Made by a program: the position numbers and the translations under genes
From: an uncultured Ruminococcus sp.
GTDB lineage: Bacteria; Bacillota; Clostridia; Oscillospirales; Acutalibacteraceae
Assembly: GCA_902789345.1 (NCBI GenBank)
Contig: CADANT010000001.1
Coordinates: 124,001-188,000, forward strand
DNA length: 64,000 bases
Direction: 5' to 3'
Notes under the pieces: generated by a model
Told to the model about the DNA's origin: nothing
The model's input: only the letters and a program-made list of their open reading frames with translations
Database searches by the model: none
Shown: one piece after another, positions 32,792 through 43,551 of the stretch
Layout: every line of letters starts with the position of its first letter
How positions within the stretch are numbered: position 1 is the stretch's first letter

Positions 32792-34954
32792 TTATCTTCT
32801 GCCGTTATGTCTGTTATTTCTAGGACGAGACTGCTGAACATTATTTTCAGGTGTAAGACCCTCAACCTCGATTAAAGCTTCTCTTCTGGACAGATTCAGT
32901 CTGCCCTTATCATCAATTTCAAGAACCTTTACAAGAATAACATCGCCTACATTTACTACATCCTCAACCTTTTCTGTACGCTTAACATCAAGCTGAGAAA
33001 TGTGGCACAAGCCCTCTTTGCCCGGTGCAATTTCAACAAATGCACCGAAATCCATAAGGCGTGTAACCTTACCCTTGTAGATAGCACCCGGCTCCGGGTC
33101 TTTAGCAATAGTTTCTACTATATTAAGGGCACGCTTACAGTTTTCTGTATCAATACCGCTTATGAATACATTACCCTCTTCTGTAATGTCAATTTTAACT
33201 TCGCATTCAGCCTGAATTTCCTTAATAACCTTACCGCTCTTACCTATAACCTCGCTGATTTTGTCAACAGGAATAGTTGTTGTAAGCATTTTAGGAGCAT
33301 ACTTAGACAGCTCTGCTCTTGGTGCAGGAATAGCCTTTAGCATAACCTCGTCAAGGATATAATTTCTTGCCTTGTGTGTTTTAGCAAGAGCCTCCTTAAC
33401 CATTTCAGGTGTAAGACCTGAAATCTTAAGGTCCATCTGAATAGCTGTAATACCGTCATGAGTACCTGCTACCTTAAAGTCCATATCACCGAAGAAGTCC
33501 TGAAGGCCCTGAATATCTACCATTGTCATCCAACGGTCGCCCTCGGTAATAAGTCCGCAGGAAATACCTGCTACAGGCTCCTTAATAGGTACACCGGCGT
33601 CCATAAGAGCAAGTGTAGAACCGCATATAGAACCCTGAGATGTAGAACCGTTAGAGGATACAACCTCTGAAACAAGTCTTAGAGCGTATGGGAACTCCTC
33701 AACCGGAGGAATAACAGGAACAAGAGCTCTTTCAGCTAAAGCACCGTGACCGATTTCTCTTCTGCCCGGGCCTCTGCTTGGTCTTGTTTCACCTACAGAG
33801 TATGAAGGGAAGTTATAGTGGTGAATGTATCTCTTTGTTTCCTCGTCGTCAATACCGTCTAAAATCTGCTGGTCGCTTACAGGGCCAAGTGTAGCAACTG
33901 TTAGTACCTGTGTTTGACCTCTTGTAAACAAGCCTGAACCGTGTGTTCTAGGCAAAATACCAACCTCTGAAGCAAGAGGACGAATGTCGTTCATACCTCT
34001 GCCGTCAACTCTCTTCTGCTCGTCAAGCAACCAACGGCGTACTATAGTCTTTTGTGACTTGTACATACACTCGTCAATCTTTTCTGCCTGCTCCGGATAT
34101 TCCTCGTCAAACTTAGCATGAACAGCCTCGTAAATAGGAACAAGTCTTGCGTCTCTTACTGTTTTATCGTCTGTATCAAGCGCAACCTTTAGGTCGTCCT
34201 CAACAAACTCAAAAATCTTCTCAAACATTTCGTGGTCAGGCTCGTTGCTTGGGTAAGAGAATTTCTCTTTACCGATTTCTTTCTGAATACCCTTAATAAA
34301 CTCAATAATATGCTGGTTAGCCTTATGACCTGCCATAATGCCCTCGTACATATCTTCGTCGGATACTCTGTCGGCACCTGCCTCAATCATAGCAATTCTG
34401 CTGTCTGTAGAAGCTACTGTAACAGCCATTTTAGACTTAGCTCTTTCTTCTTTGTTAGGGTTAATAACGAATTTGCCGTCAACCAAACCAACTGAAACGC
34501 CTGAAATAGGACCGTTCCATGGAATATCAGAAATTGAAAGTGCTATAGAAGTACCAACCATAGCTGTAATTTCCGGTGAACAGTCAGGGTCAACTGACAT
34601 TACTGTACAAACAACAGAAACATCGTTTCTCATATCCTTTGGAAACAAAGGACGAATTGGTCTGTCAATAACTCTGGATACAAGAATAGCCTTATCAGAC
34701 GGTCTGCCCTCTCTCTTTAAATAAGAGCCTGGAATTTTACCTACGGCATACATTTTTTCTTCAAAATCTACTGAAAGTGGGAAAAAGTCGATTCCCTCTC
34801 TTGGCTTTGCGGCACCTGTTACTGCTACATTTACTACTGTTTCGCCATAACGAACCAAGCAAGCACCGTTTGCAAGCTGTGCTATCTTACCTGTTTCTAC
34901 AACCAAAGGTCTGCCTGCAAATTCTGTTTCAAAAACTCTAAAATTCTCAAACAT
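32792..34954 (-). CDS. pnp: Polynucleotide phosphorylase
   Basis: A 3'-5' phosphorolytic exoribonuclease of the RNA degradation machinery. 720 residues with two RNase PH domains (first about 10-140, second about 320-540), the SSNGSTSQGSICGSTLALMDAG motif of the active core, a KH domain (ISEVIGKSGKVIKEIQ) and an S1 domain (GAIYKGKVTRLMDFGAFVEI). AGGAGA lies before the ATG. It follows rpsO as in most bacteria, with a long folded leader between them that may serve autoregulation. Confidence 0.97.
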   Translation of the reverse strand: MFENFRVFETEFAGRPLVVETGKIAQLANGACLVRYGETVVNVAVTGAAKPREGIDFFPLSVDFEEKMYAVGKIPGSYLKREGRPSDKAILVSRVIDRPIRPLFPKDMRNDVSVVCTVMSVDPDCSPEITAMVGTSIALSISDIPWNGPISGVSVGLVDGKFVINPNKEERAKSKMAVTVASTDSRIAMIEAGADRVSDEDMYEGIMAGHKANQHIIEFIKGIQKEIGKEKFSYPSNEPDHEMFEKIFEFVEDDLKVALDTDDKTVRDARLVPIYEAVHAKFDEEYPEQAEKIDECMYKSQKTIVRRWLLDEQKRVDGRGMNDIRPLASEVGILPRTHGSGLFTRGQTQVLTVATLGPVSDQQILDGIDDEETKRYIHHYNFPSYSVGETRPSRGPGRREIGHGALAERALVPVIPPVEEFPYALRLVSEVVSSNGSTSQGSICGSTLALMDAGVPIKEPVAGISCGLITEGDRWMTMVDIQGLQDFFGDMDFKVAGTHDGITAIQMDLKISGLTPEMVKEALAKTHKARNYILDEVMLKAIPAPRAELSKYAPKMLTTTIPVDKISEVIGKSGKVIKEIQAECEVKIDITEEGNVFISGIDTENCKRALNIVETIAKDPEPGAIYKGKVTRLMDFGAFVEIAPGKEGLCHISQLDVKRTEKVEDVVNVGDVILVKVLEIDDKGRLNLSRREALIEVEGLTPENNVQQSRPRNNRHNGRR

Positions 34955-34981
34955 AGTCTTTCTCCTAATAAATTTATTTTT

Positions 34982-35066
34982 ACAGGATTATACCGCTTAG
35001 CAATAAAACCACATTTTATATAATCATAAAAGGTCGTTTCACTGCTAAACCAAGTAGAAATCCTGT
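34982..35066 (-). promoter_or_regulatory. Long-range stem-loop in the pnp leader
   Basis: ACAGGAT (34982-34988) pairs with ATCCTGT (35060-35066), extended by flanking T/A bases, and GCTTAGCA pairs with TGCTAAAC further in. The fold ends 28 bases before the pnp start. It resembles in position the RNase III/PNPase-controlled leader of E. coli pnp. Confidence 0.5.
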
Positions 35067-35086
35067 AAATATGTTTATACAATATA

Positions 35087-35118
35087 GGGCAGACTGCCTC
35101 ATATTAAGCTGTCTGCCC
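35087..35118 (-). terminator. Hairpin after rpsO
   Basis: GGGCAGAC (35087-35094) and GTCTGCCC (35111-35118) pair; only a short TATATT follows on the minus strand, so it may be a processing hairpin or partial terminator. Confidence 0.6.
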
Positions 35119-35133
35119 CACAATAAGCAATAA

Positions 35134-35397
35134 TTATTTACGGATACCCAGTCTTGCAATAATAGAACGGTATCTCTCAATGTCAACCTTAGTTAGGTAG
35201 TTTAGAAGGTTTCTTCTCTGACCTACCATCTTTAGCAGACCTCTTCTGGAGTGATGGTCCTTTTTGTGAACCTTTAGGTGCTCAGTCAAATCGTTAATTC
35301 TCTTTGTAAGCAAAGCGATCTGAACCTCAGGAGAACCTGTATCGCCCTCGTGAGTTGCATACTCCTTAATGATTGCCTCTTTCTCTGTCTTTAGCAT
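35134..35397 (-). CDS. rpsO: 30S ribosomal protein S15
   Basis: An 87-residue primary 16S rRNA-binding protein. The typical features are the helical N terminus ([26 protein letters not shown]), [34 protein letters not shown], and the terminal [20 protein letters not shown] precedes the ATG. It has its own promoter 117-145 bases upstream and is followed by pnp. Confidence 0.98.
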   Translation of the reverse strand: MLKTEKEAIIKEYATHEGDTGSPEVQIALLTKRINDLTEHLKVHKKDHHSRRGLLKMVGQRRNLLNYLTKVDIERYRSIIARLGIRK

Positions 35398-35513
35398 TTA
35401 CATTCACCTCTTTTTTAGTATTATGCCCATTGTATTCGGTCAATCACAGTTAAAGGAAGGTGATAATCCTGTTACAGGCTTACTCCAAAAACCGTGGTTG
35501 GGGCACTTTGAGT

Positions 35514-35542
35514 ATTTTATCATAACCAACCTAATTTGTCAA
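35514..35542 (-). promoter_or_regulatory. Promoter of rpsO-pnp
   Basis: On the minus strand: -35 TTGACA (35537-35542), 17-bp spacer, -10 TAAAAT (35514-35519). The leader of about 110 nt before rpsO may carry S15 autoregulatory structure, but I cannot define it. Confidence 0.78.
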
Positions 35543-35639
35543 TTACAATTAAGGTTAAAATCAGTAAAAAATCATACAAAAGCAGTTATATTTATTGCCT
35601 CTTTGTCAATAGTTGTAATAAAGGAAATAATCCCACAAA

Positions 35640-35669
35640 AAGAGCCGCCTGATATTTCAAGCGACTCTT
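35640..35669 (-). terminator. Terminator of the str operon after tuf
   Basis: On the minus strand AAGAGTCGC and GCGGCTCTT form a 9-bp stem with one G-U pair, followed by TTTTGTGGG. Confidence 0.8.
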
Positions 35670-35706
35670 AAAAATTCATATTAAATCAATATTGAAAGAA
35701 ATTCAA

Positions 35707-36909
35707 TTATTCGTTGATAGCTGTAACAACGCCTGAACCTACTGTTCTACCACCCTCACGGATAGCGAATCTTAGGCCTTCCTCAATAGCGATTGGCTTA
35801 ATGATTTCAACGTCCATCTCAACGTTATCGCCAGGCATACACATCTCTGTACCCTCTGGTAGAGAAATAACACCTGTAACGTCTGTTGTTCTGAAGTAGA
35901 ACTGTGGACGGTAGTTGTTGAAGAATGGAGTATGACGGCCACCCTCGTCCTTAGTCAATACATAAACCTGACCGTGGAACTTTGTGTGTGGGTGAATTGA
36001 ACCTGGAGCTGCAAGAACCTGACCTCTTTCGATCTCTGTTCTCTGAACACCACGTAGCAAAGCACCGATGTTGTCACCAGCCTCAGCATAATCTAGAAGC
36101 TTTCTGAACATCTCGATACCTGTAACAACAACTTTTCTCTTTTCGTCTGTTAGACCAACGATCTCAACTTCCTCGTTAATCTTTAGCTGACCTCTCTCAA
36201 CTCTACCTGTAGCAACTGTACCACGACCTGTGATTGTGAATACGTCCTCAACAGGCATTAGGAATGGCTGATCAGCCTTACGGTCAGGAGTTGGAATAAA
36301 CTCGTCAACAGCGTCCATTAGCTCGTGGATGCAAGCATACTCAGGAGCGTTAGGGTCCTTAGATGTTGAAGTTAGAGCAACATAAGCAGAACCTCTGATG
36401 ATTGGTGTGTCATCGCCAGGGAACTCGTACTCGTTTAGAAGCTCACGAATTTCCATCTCTACTAGGTCTAGTAGCTCTTCGTCGTCAACTTGGTCAGTCT
36501 TGTTCATGAATACAACAATGTAAGGTACACCTACCTGACGAGATAGCAGGATGTGCTCTCTTGTCTGAGGCATAGGACCGTCAGCTGCAGATACAACTAG
36601 GATAGCACCGTCCATCTGAGCAGCACCTGTGATCATGTTCTTTACATAGTCAGCATGGCCTGGGCAGTCAACATGAGCGTAGTGACGCTTCTCTGTCTCG
36701 TACTCAACGTGAGCTGTGTTAATTGTAATACCACGCTCTCTCTCTTCCGGAGCCTTATCAATGTTTGCGTAATCAACGAAATCAGCGTCACCCTCTAGGT
36801 TAAGAACCTTTGTGATAGCAGCTGTTAGAGTTGTTTTACCGTGGTCAACGTGACCGATTGTACCAATGTTAACATGTGGCTTATTTCTTTCAAATTTTTC
36901 CTTTGCCAT
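35707..36909 (-). CDS. tuf: Elongation factor Tu
   Basis: The GTPase that delivers aminoacyl-tRNA to the ribosome. 400 residues with P-loop GHVDHGKTT, switch [17 protein letters not shown], the SA-type motif GSAYVAL, and domains II and III complete to [16 protein letters not shown] site precedes the ATG. It is the last gene of the str operon; a 47-nt hairpin lies in its upstream leader. Codon choice is strongly biased, as expected for a very highly expressed gene. Confidence 0.99.
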   Translation of the reverse strand: MAKEKFERNKPHVNIGTIGHVDHGKTTLTAAITKVLNLEGDADFVDYANIDKAPEERERGITINTAHVEYETEKRHYAHVDCPGHADYVKNMITGAAQMDGAILVVSAADGPMPQTREHILLSRQVGVPYIVVFMNKTDQVDDEELLDLVEMEIRELLNEYEFPGDDTPIIRGSAYVALTSTSKDPNAPEYACIHELMDAVDEFIPTPDRKADQPFLMPVEDVFTITGRGTVATGRVERGQLKINEEVEIVGLTDEKRKVVVTGIEMFRKLLDYAEAGDNIGALLRGVQRTEIERGQVLAAPGSIHPHTKFHGQVYVLTKDEGGRHTPFFNNYRPQFYFRTTDVTGVISLPEGTEMCMPGDNVEMDVEIIKPIAIEEGLRFAIREGGRTVGSGVVTAINE

Positions 36910-36951
36910 TGGAATAGCCTCCCTTAAATATTATTTTAGGTTTATACATCC

Positions 36952-36998
36952 CTTAGCCCTTATTTTACCAACAAAGTTAGTAAAATGCAAGGGCTAAG
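36952..36998 (-). other. Stem-loop upstream of tuf
   Basis: CTTAGCCCT (36952-36960) and AGGGCTAAG (36990-36998) pair, extended by ATTTTAC/GTAAAAT. It lies between fusA and tuf and could adjust tuf mRNA processing or level. Confidence 0.55.
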
Positions 36999-37054
36999 AT
37001 AAATTTATAATTGAATTTTTAAGAAGTTTTTGTTAATTTTTCATTAATGTAAAA

Positions 37055-39151
37055 TTAATCTTCCTTCTTATTCCTCTTTGACATAATTTCTTCAGCAACT
37101 GACTTAGGAACTTCTGCATAGTGGCTTGGCTCCATAACATACTGACCACGGCCCTGTGTGTTAGAACGCATATCTGTTGCGTAACCGAACATTTCAGACA
37201 GTGGAACATTAGCGTTAATTCTCTGAGCGCCGTTTTCTGCTTCCATACCCTGGATCATACCACGACGAGAGTTCAAGTCGCCAATAACATCACCCATATA
37301 TTCCTCAGGAACAATTACAGTAACCTTCATAATTGGTTCCATCAGAACTGGATCTGCCTTTCTCATTGCTTCCTTAAATGCCATAGAACCGGCAATCTTA
37401 AATGCCATTTCAGATGAGTCAACCTCGTGGTAAGAACCATCGTACAATGTTACCTTACAGTCAACTACATTGTAGCCTGCAAGTACACCGCTTAGCATAG
37501 CGCCCTGGATACCTTGGTCAACAGCAGGAATGTATTCCTTAGGAATAGCACCACCAACAACGCCGTTAACAAACTCGTAACCCTTGCCTGGGTTTGGCTC
37601 AATCTTAATCTTAACATGACCGTACTGACCTTTACCACCTGACTGTCTTGCATACTTCTGGTCAACACTAGCTTCTTGACGAATTGTTTCCTTGTATGCA
37701 ACCTGTGGAGCACCAATGTTAGCCTCTACCTTAAATTCTCTTAGTAGACGGTCAACAATGATTTCAAGGTGAAGCTCACCCATACCGGCGATAATTGTCT
37801 GTCCTGTTTCTTCATCTGTGTAAGCCTTAAAGGTTGGGTCCTCTTCTGCAAGCTTTGCAAGAGCAATACCCATCTTTTCCTGACCGGCCTTTGTCTTAGG
37901 CTCGATAGCAACACGGATAACAGGCTCTGGGAATTCCATTGATTCCAAAATTACAGGGTGCTTCTCGTCACATAGAGTATCACCTGTAGTTGTAGACTTT
38001 AGACCAACGGCAGCAGCTATATCACCTGCATAACAGGTTTCAATATCCTTTCTGTCGTTAGCGTGCATCTGTAGAATTCTACCAATACGCTCGTTTGTAT
38101 CTTTTGTTGAGTTATAAACTGTTGTACCTGCGTTTACGCTACCTGAATAAGTTCTGAAGAAGCACAGCTTACCAACGAATGGGTCTGTAGCAATCTTAAA
38201 TGCCAATGCAGAGAAAGGCTCTGAATCGGAAGCGTGTCTGCAAGTTTCCTCGTCTGTTTCAGGGTTAACACCCTTAATAGCAGGAATATCTGTAGGAGCA
38301 GGCATATAGTCAACAATAGCGTCAAGCAGCATCTGAACACCCTTGTTACGGTATGAAGTACCGCAGGTTACAGGTACCATTTCGTTTGCAATTGTTGATT
38401 TACGAATCTGATCCTTAATTTCATCAACGGTCAGCTCTTCGCCACCGAAGAATTTTTCCATTAGCTCGTCGTTCATTTCAGCAACGTGCTCGATAAGCTC
38501 GTCGTGATACTTCTGAGCAAGCTCTTTCATATCCTCAGGAATTTCTTCCTCACGAATATCTTTACCAAGGTCATCATAATAAACCTCAGCCTTCATCTTT
38601 ATAAGGTCGATAATACCTCTAAAGTCGTCTTCAGCACCAATTGGAAGCTGAATCGGAACAGCATTACACTTTAGTCTGTCCTTCATCATCTGAACAACTC
38701 TGTAGAAGTCAGCACCCATAATGTCCATCTTATTTACATAAACCATTCTAGGTACCTTGTAGTTGTCAGCCTGTCTCCATACAGTTTCAGACTGTGGCTC
38801 TACGCCGCCCTTTGCACATAGAACTGTTACAGAACCGTCAAGAACTCTAAGTGAACGCTCAACCTCTACTGTAAAGTCAACGTGACCAGGTGTGTCGATG
38901 ATGTTGATTCTAACTTTTTTGCCATTTCTGTCTTTCCAGAAGCATGTAGTTGCGGCAGATGTAATTGTAATACCTCTTTCCTGCTCCTGTACCATCCAGT
39001 CCATAGTAGCGCCACCGTCGTGAGTTTCGCCTATTTTGTGGTTGATACCTGTATAGAACAGGATACGCTCTGTTGTAGTAGTTTTACCGGCATCAATATG
39101 AGCCATGATACCGATGTTTCTTGTTTGTTCAAGAGATACCTGTCTAGCCAT
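37055..39151 (-). CDS. fusA: Elongation factor G
   Basis: The translocation GTPase, 698 residues. P-loop AHIDAGKTT, switch [10 protein letters not shown] with the catalytic His, NKMD, and domains II-V complete with [16 protein letters not shown] and [18 protein letters not shown] precedes the ATG. It begins 18 bases after rpsG in the standard rpsL-rpsG-fusA-tuf order. Compare the paralog at 27882, where the catalytic His and NKxD motif are lost. Confidence 0.99.
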   Translation of the reverse strand: MARQVSLEQTRNIGIMAHIDAGKTTTTERILFYTGINHKIGETHDGGATMDWMVQEQERGITITSAATTCFWKDRNGKKVRINIIDTPGHVDFTVEVERSLRVLDGSVTVLCAKGGVEPQSETVWRQADNYKVPRMVYVNKMDIMGADFYRVVQMMKDRLKCNAVPIQLPIGAEDDFRGIIDLIKMKAEVYYDDLGKDIREEEIPEDMKELAQKYHDELIEHVAEMNDELMEKFFGGEELTVDEIKDQIRKSTIANEMVPVTCGTSYRNKGVQMLLDAIVDYMPAPTDIPAIKGVNPETDEETCRHASDSEPFSALAFKIATDPFVGKLCFFRTYSGSVNAGTTVYNSTKDTNERIGRILQMHANDRKDIETCYAGDIAAAVGLKSTTTGDTLCDEKHPVILESMEFPEPVIRVAIEPKTKAGQEKMGIALAKLAEEDPTFKAYTDEETGQTIIAGMGELHLEIIVDRLLREFKVEANIGAPQVAYKETIRQEASVDQKYARQSGGKGQYGHVKIKIEPNPGKGYEFVNGVVGGAIPKEYIPAVDQGIQGAMLSGVLAGYNVVDCKVTLYDGSYHEVDSSEMAFKIAGSMAFKEAMRKADPVLMEPIMKVTVIVPEEYMGDVIGDLNSRRGMIQGMEAENGAQRINANVPLSEMFGYATDMRSNTQGRGQYVMEPSHYAEVPKSVAEEIMSKRNKKED

Positions 39152-39169
39152 AATAGCCTCCTTAAATTA

Positions 39170-39640
39170 TTACCATCTGTAATGTGCGAAAGCCTTGTTA
39201 GCTTCTGCCATTTTGTGTGTTTCGTCACGCTTCTTAGCAGCACCGCCTACGCCATTAACAGCATCCATAATTTCAGCGGCAAGTCTTTCCTTCATTGTTC
39301 TCTCTGAACGAAGTCTTGCATAGTTTGAAAGCCATCTCAGGCCTAGTGTCTGTCTTCTCTCAGGACGAACCTCCATAGGTACCTGGTAAGTAGCACCACC
39401 TACACGGCGAGCCTTTACCTCAAGTACAGGCATAATGTTTTCCATAGCCTGATCAAAAGTCTCTAGTGGATCGTTACCTGTCTTTTCTTTAATGATGTCA
39501 AATGCACCGTAAACAATCTTCTGTGCAACGCCCTTCTTACCATCATACATAATGTTGTTGATAAGGCGTGTAACTTTCTTTGAGTTGTATAGTGGATCCG
39601 GCAAAACATCACGTTTTGCTATTGAACCTCTTCTTGGCAT
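39170..39640 (-). CDS. rpsG: 30S ribosomal protein S7
   Basis: A 156-residue primary assembly protein of the 30S head. I choose ATG 39640 ([16 protein letters not shown]), with GGAGGGAAG upstream, rather than the longer frame. Recognisable parts are the [20 protein letters not shown] motif and the end [12 protein letters not shown]. Second gene of the str operon. Confidence 0.98.
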   Translation of the reverse strand: MPRRGSIAKRDVLPDPLYNSKKVTRLINNIMYDGKKGVAQKIVYGAFDIIKEKTGNDPLETFDQAMENIMPVLEVKARRVGGATYQVPMEVRPERRQTLGLRWLSNYARLRSERTMKERLAAEIMDAVNGVGGAAKKRDETHKMAEANKAFAHYRW

Positions 39641-39805
39641 TTTACTTCCCTCCTTCACAATTTTTGAGATATCATAGGTACTCGAAAGTGACAACTCCCG
39701 TTTTGTCAATACTGAGGCTTGTCTATATATAAAAGCACACTGTATTGTACTGTAACTGTTTTAGTTGTCTTTTGTTTTTTAGTTGTTTCCTATGGGTTTA
39801 ATGGA

Positions 39806-40225
39806 TTACTTGCCAGCCTTTGGACGCTTAGCACCATACTTTGAACGAGCTTGCATTCTCTTTGCAACGCCCTGTGCATCAAGTGTACCTCTGATGATAT
39901 GGTAACGAACACCAGGGATATCCTTAACTCTACCACCACGAATTAGTACAACGCTGTGCTCCTGTAGGTTGTGGCCAACACCAGGAATGTATGAAGTAAC
40001 CTCAATACCATTTGAAAGTCTTACTCTGGCAATTTTTCTAAGAGCTGAGTTAGGCTTCTTAGGTGTAGCAGTTTTTACAGCAGTACATACGCCTCTCTTT
40101 TGTGGTGAAGCTTGGTCTATAGCAACTCTCTTCTTAGAGTTCCAGCCCTTTAGCAGAGCAGGTGTCTTAGCTTTCTTCTCAGTAACCTGACGACCCTTTC
40201 TAACCAACTGATTAAATGTAGGCAT
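39806..40225 (-). CDS. rpsL: 30S ribosomal protein S12
   Basis: A 139-residue decoding-site protein. I choose ATG 40225 ([12 protein letters not shown]), with AGGAGGAG upstream. [18 protein letters not shown] and the [20 protein letters not shown] loop are intact. The residues tied to streptomycin resistance look wild-type: Lys in TPKKPNSA and Lys in RVKDIPGV. First gene of the str operon. Confidence 0.98.
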   Translation of the reverse strand: MPTFNQLVRKGRQVTEKKAKTPALLKGWNSKKRVAIDQASPQKRGVCTAVKTATPKKPNSALRKIARVRLSNGIEVTSYIPGVGHNLQEHSVVLIRGGRVKDIPGVRYHIIRGTLDAQGVAKRMQARSKYGAKRPKAGK

Positions 40226-40417
40226 AGTTCTCCTCCTTTCCTCAAACATAAAAAATTTATTTATGCTAAAGCGAACTCTTGTCCGCATTAACAGCAAGTG
40301 CTTCCGAAGCCGTAATTTTACTTACAACCTCTGCCACTTCAGCAGTATTTTTTGTATAAGATTAACAGCAGTTTTGCCCAAAGTTCCCTACAAAACCATA
40401 CTACTCAACAGTTTTAT

Positions 40418-40447
40418 ATAATAGCATATCCGTATCTTGTTTGTCAA
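40418..40447 (-). promoter_or_regulatory. Promoter of the str operon
   Basis: On the minus strand: -35 TTGACA (40442-40447), 18-bp spacer, -10 TATTAT (40418-40423), leaving a leader of about 185 nt before rpsL. I see no clear regulatory fold in that leader. Confidence 0.72.
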
Positions 40448-40560
40448 CACCGATTTTTGGTTTTACAGCACAATTTTTTAATTAATAATCCCATTTACAG
40501 AACTCTGCTTTGCGGCAATGCATTTAATAATACAGCATAATTTGCACAGCTGCATCATTC

Positions 40561-40589
40561 TTGATTAATATAAACTAAAATGGTAAAAT
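40561..40589 (+). promoter_or_regulatory. Promoter of the MBL lipoprotein gene
   Basis: -35 TTGATT (40561-40566), 17-bp spacer, -10 TAAAAT (40584-40589), 25 bases before the ATG; GGGGAGG is the ribosome site. Confidence 0.7.
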
Positions 40590-40614
40590 TATTCAGTATG
40601 GGGAGGGTTTATTT

Positions 40615-41700
40615 ATGAAATTGCTGAACAAACTGATTTGCACCATTTTAGCTACAGCCCTTTGCTTTTGTGCTGTCGGCTGTGAGGGTGCTGTAAACAC
40701 AGCAAACAGTACAAAAACAAACGGCTTTAAACTTCATATGATTGATGTGGGGCAAGGCGACAGCCTGCTGTTGGAATGCGACGGCAGCTATATGCTTGTA
40801 GATGCAGGCGAAACCGACAAGGGCAATAAGGTCGTTGAATACTTAAAAAGTCAAAATGTAAGCAAGCTAAGCTATGCGGTAATTACCCACCCTCATTCCG
40901 ACCACTTTGGCGGTATGAAAAAGGTGCTTCAAAGTATACCGACAGACAACATTGTAATGACCGAAGCATACCACACCACAAGGGCGTGGGAAAGCTTGAT
41001 TGACTACATTGACAAAGAAAATTTTAATGTTGTTTTTCCAAAAACTAACGATGTATTTAATGTAGGAAGCTGTCAGGTTAATGTCTATTCCCCTGATATA
41101 GACAATGACAATAAAAATAACTGTTCCCTGGTATTGCGGGCGGTTTACGACAATATGGCGGTGCTTTTAACAGGCGACGCCGAAGAATCGGAGGAAAACA
41201 AAATACTTGAAAACGGTTTTAATGTACAGGCAGATGTGCTTAAACTGGGACATCACGGCAGCAGCACAAGTACAAGCAGTAAATTTTTAGAAAAGGTCAA
41301 CCCGTCACTGGCTTTAATCAGCTGCGGTAAAAACAACGACTACGGTCATCCGCATAAAGAAACCATAAGCAAGCTTAAAAAGTACAACATTCCTGCAATG
41401 CGTACCGACCTTGACAAAACTGTAGTAGTAAGCCTGTGTAACAACAAAATTACCACTTTGGCAAACGGAAAAGAGCAAACCATATCCAAAAGCGGCGGTG
41501 CAAACACTTCTTTAAGCTCTGAAACAAACTCTGCCGACAGCTCACAACACAGATATATAGGAAACAAAAACTCACGGGTATTTCATCTTAGCAACTGCAA
41601 ATCGATAAATAAAATGTCCGACAAAAACAAGGTTTATTTTGACAACAGAGAGCAAGCGGCAGAAAGCGGTTATTCCCCATGCGGTGACTGCAAGCCGTAA
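40615..41700 (+). CDS. ComEC-like metallo-beta-lactamase lipoprotein with C-terminal Cys motif
   Basis: A 361-residue exported protein. Lipobox at residues 20-23 (AVGC). The MBL-fold domain is of the ComEC/Rec2 type without the membrane channel: MIDVGQGDSLLLE, metal ligands in THPHSDHFGG, LLTGDAEESEE and LKLGHHGSSTST, then GKNNDYGHPH. The last 50 residues hold YIGNKNSRVFHLSNC, then CGDC, the small Ada-type metal-binding motif often added to surface nucleases and competence-like proteins. Suggested function is an extracellular phosphodiesterase; the substrate is not known. Confidence 0.9.
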   Translation: MKLLNKLICTILATALCFCAVGCEGAVNTANSTKTNGFKLHMIDVGQGDSLLLECDGSYMLVDAGETDKGNKVVEYLKSQNVSKLSYAVITHPHSDHFGGMKKVLQSIPTDNIVMTEAYHTTRAWESLIDYIDKENFNVVFPKTNDVFNVGSCQVNVYSPDIDNDNKNNCSLVLRAVYDNMAVLLTGDAEESEENKILENGFNVQADVLKLGHHGSSTSTSSKFLEKVNPSLALISCGKNNDYGHPHKETISKLKKYNIPAMRTDLDKTVVVSLCNNKITTLANGKEQTISKSGGANTSLSSETNSADSSQHRYIGNKNSRVFHLSNCKSINKMSDKNKVYFDNREQAAESGYSPCGDCKP

Positions 41701-41788
41701 TATCTTTACCTAATAAATACAGCACCCTATTAATACACCTGCTTAAGATGAAAAAGGTATAATTATTTTTAAAACTATAAATTTGAAA

Positions 41789-41808
41789 TTTACAAATTAA
41801 ATTGTAAA
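41789..41808. promoter_or_regulatory. Inverted repeat at the ABC exporter promoter
   Basis: TTTACAA (41789-41795), a 6-base spacer and TTGTAAA (41802-41808). The left arm overlaps a -35 like TTTACA with TATATA 17 bases further, 20-50 bases before the start codon. It has the form of an operator for a dimeric repressor; no regulator gene adjoins. Confidence 0.5.
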
Positions 41809-41837
41809 AATTATATATGAATTGGAGATGCATAGTA

Positions 41838-43544
41838 ATGTCCCCTGTAATTAAAATGCTTGGGAAATACAAGAAAGAGGCTATACTCAGCCCATTATTT
41901 AAGCTTTTGGAGGCTCTCTTTGAGCTGTTTGTACCAATTGTAGTGGCGTCACTTATAGATATTGGTATAGGCAACGCCGACAAGGGCTACACCGTAAAGA
42001 TGTTTTTTTTGCTGGTTTTGCTGGCTGTTATCGGACTTAGCTTTTCAATAACGGCACAGTATTTTGCGGCAAAGGCAGCCGTAGGCGTAGGCACAAGACT
42101 GCGCTCTACACTTTTCAAAAAAATACAGAGCCTGTCCTTCTCGGAGCTTGACAATATAGGCACATCTACAATGATAACCCGTATGACAAGCGATGTTAAC
42201 CAAGTGCAAAGCGGTATAAATATGTTTTTGCGACTGTTTATGCGTTCGCCGTTTATTGTTTTTGGTGCAATGATAATGGCATTTACCATTGACTTTCAGG
42301 CGGCACTTGTATTTGTGTGCGCTATACCTGTTTTGGCTATTGTGGTTTTTGCAATAATGCTTATAAGCATACCACTTTATAAAAAATCACAAAACAAACT
42401 GGACAAGGTTACAGGCAAAACAAGAGAGAATTTAACAGGTGCCAGAGTTATAAGGGCCTTTTGCCGAGAGGACCAGGAAATAGATGAGTTTAAAAACTTA
42501 AACAGTCAGCTTACAGCGGCACAAAAATATGTAGGTAAAATTTCGGCATTAATGAACCCTGTTACATTTGTAATAATCAATGTAGCAATAGTTGTTTTAA
42601 TATTGGTTGGCGCTATAAGAGTTGAACAGGGTGTTTTAACGCAGGGCGCTGTTGTTGCACTGTATAACTATATGTCGCAAATATTGGTTGAACTGATAAA
42701 ACTGGCTAACCTTATTATTACTATGACAAAGTCTGTTGCATGCTGCAACAGGGTTACAGCTGTACTGGAAACAAACTCTACACTACAGCACATAGACAAC
42801 GACACCATAGAAACAGGAAACTGTATTGATTTTGTAAATGTTGCCCTTACCTACCAAGGCGCCGGCGGCGAAAGCCTAACCGATATTAATTTCAGTATTA
42901 AGCCGGGAGAAACCGTAGGTATTATTGGCGGTACAGGCTCCGGTAAGTCCTCACTTGTAAATTTAATACCTCATTTTTACGACTGTACAAAGGGCGGAGT
43001 TTATGTAGACGGCAAAAATGTTAAGTCCTATTCCCCTACAGAGCTTAGGGACAAAATAGGCATAGTTTTGCAAAAAGCCGTCCTTTTTAAGGGAACTATA
43101 CGAGATAACCTGTTGTGGGGCAACAAAAACGCCACCGAACAGCAGCTTGTACAGGCACTTGAGATTGCACAGGCCGCCGATGTTGTGGCAAGCAAGAAAA
43201 ACGGTTTAGATGAAGTTATTGAGCAAGGCGGAAAGAATTTGTCGGGAGGTCAAAAGCAGCGCTTAACTATTGCACGGGCATTGGTTAAGCAGCCGGAAAT
43301 TCTCATACTGGACGACAGTGCCTCCGCACTTGACTATGCTACAGACGCAAGGCTTAGAAAAGCGGTTAAGGGACTGAAAAACACAACGGTAATTATTGTT
43401 TCGCAGCGTACATCGTCAATTATGTCTGCGGACAAAATAATAGTTATGGACGACGGTAAAATTGTCGGCATAGGCACTCACAACCAGCTGCTTGACAGCT
43501 GTAGTGTATACCAAGAAATATATTCTTCACAAACAGACAGGTGA
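41838..43544 (+). CDS. ABC exporter half-transporter, degenerate-site subunit
   Basis: A fused membrane/ATPase half transporter of the multidrug or lipid exporter type. I choose ATG 41838 (MSPVIKMLGKYKKEA), which follows GGAGA, giving 568 residues. Six transmembrane helices are followed by the ATPase domain with Walker A GGTGSGKSS, signature LSGGQKQR, Walker B ILILDDSASALD and switch IIVSQRTSS. The catalytic Glu after Walker B is Asp and the switch His is Gln, so this subunit contributes the degenerate site, as in BmrC, LmrC and TM287. It is 7 bases upstream of its partner. Confidence 0.93.
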   Translation: MSPVIKMLGKYKKEAILSPLFKLLEALFELFVPIVVASLIDIGIGNADKGYTVKMFFLLVLLAVIGLSFSITAQYFAAKAAVGVGTRLRSTLFKKIQSLSFSELDNIGTSTMITRMTSDVNQVQSGINMFLRLFMRSPFIVFGAMIMAFTIDFQAALVFVCAIPVLAIVVFAIMLISIPLYKKSQNKLDKVTGKTRENLTGARVIRAFCREDQEIDEFKNLNSQLTAAQKYVGKISALMNPVTFVIINVAIVVLILVGAIRVEQGVLTQGAVVALYNYMSQILVELIKLANLIITMTKSVACCNRVTAVLETNSTLQHIDNDTIETGNCIDFVNVALTYQGAGGESLTDINFSIKPGETVGIIGGTGSGKSSLVNLIPHFYDCTKGGVYVDGKNVKSYSPTELRDKIGIVLQKAVLFKGTIRDNLLWGNKNATEQQLVQALEIAQAADVVASKKNGLDEVIEQGGKNLSGGQKQRLTIARALVKQPEILILDDSASALDYATDARLRKAVKGLKNTTVIIVSQRTSSIMSADKIIVMDDGKIVGIGTHNQLLDSCSVYQEIYSSQTDR

Positions 43545-43551
43545 AAAAACT

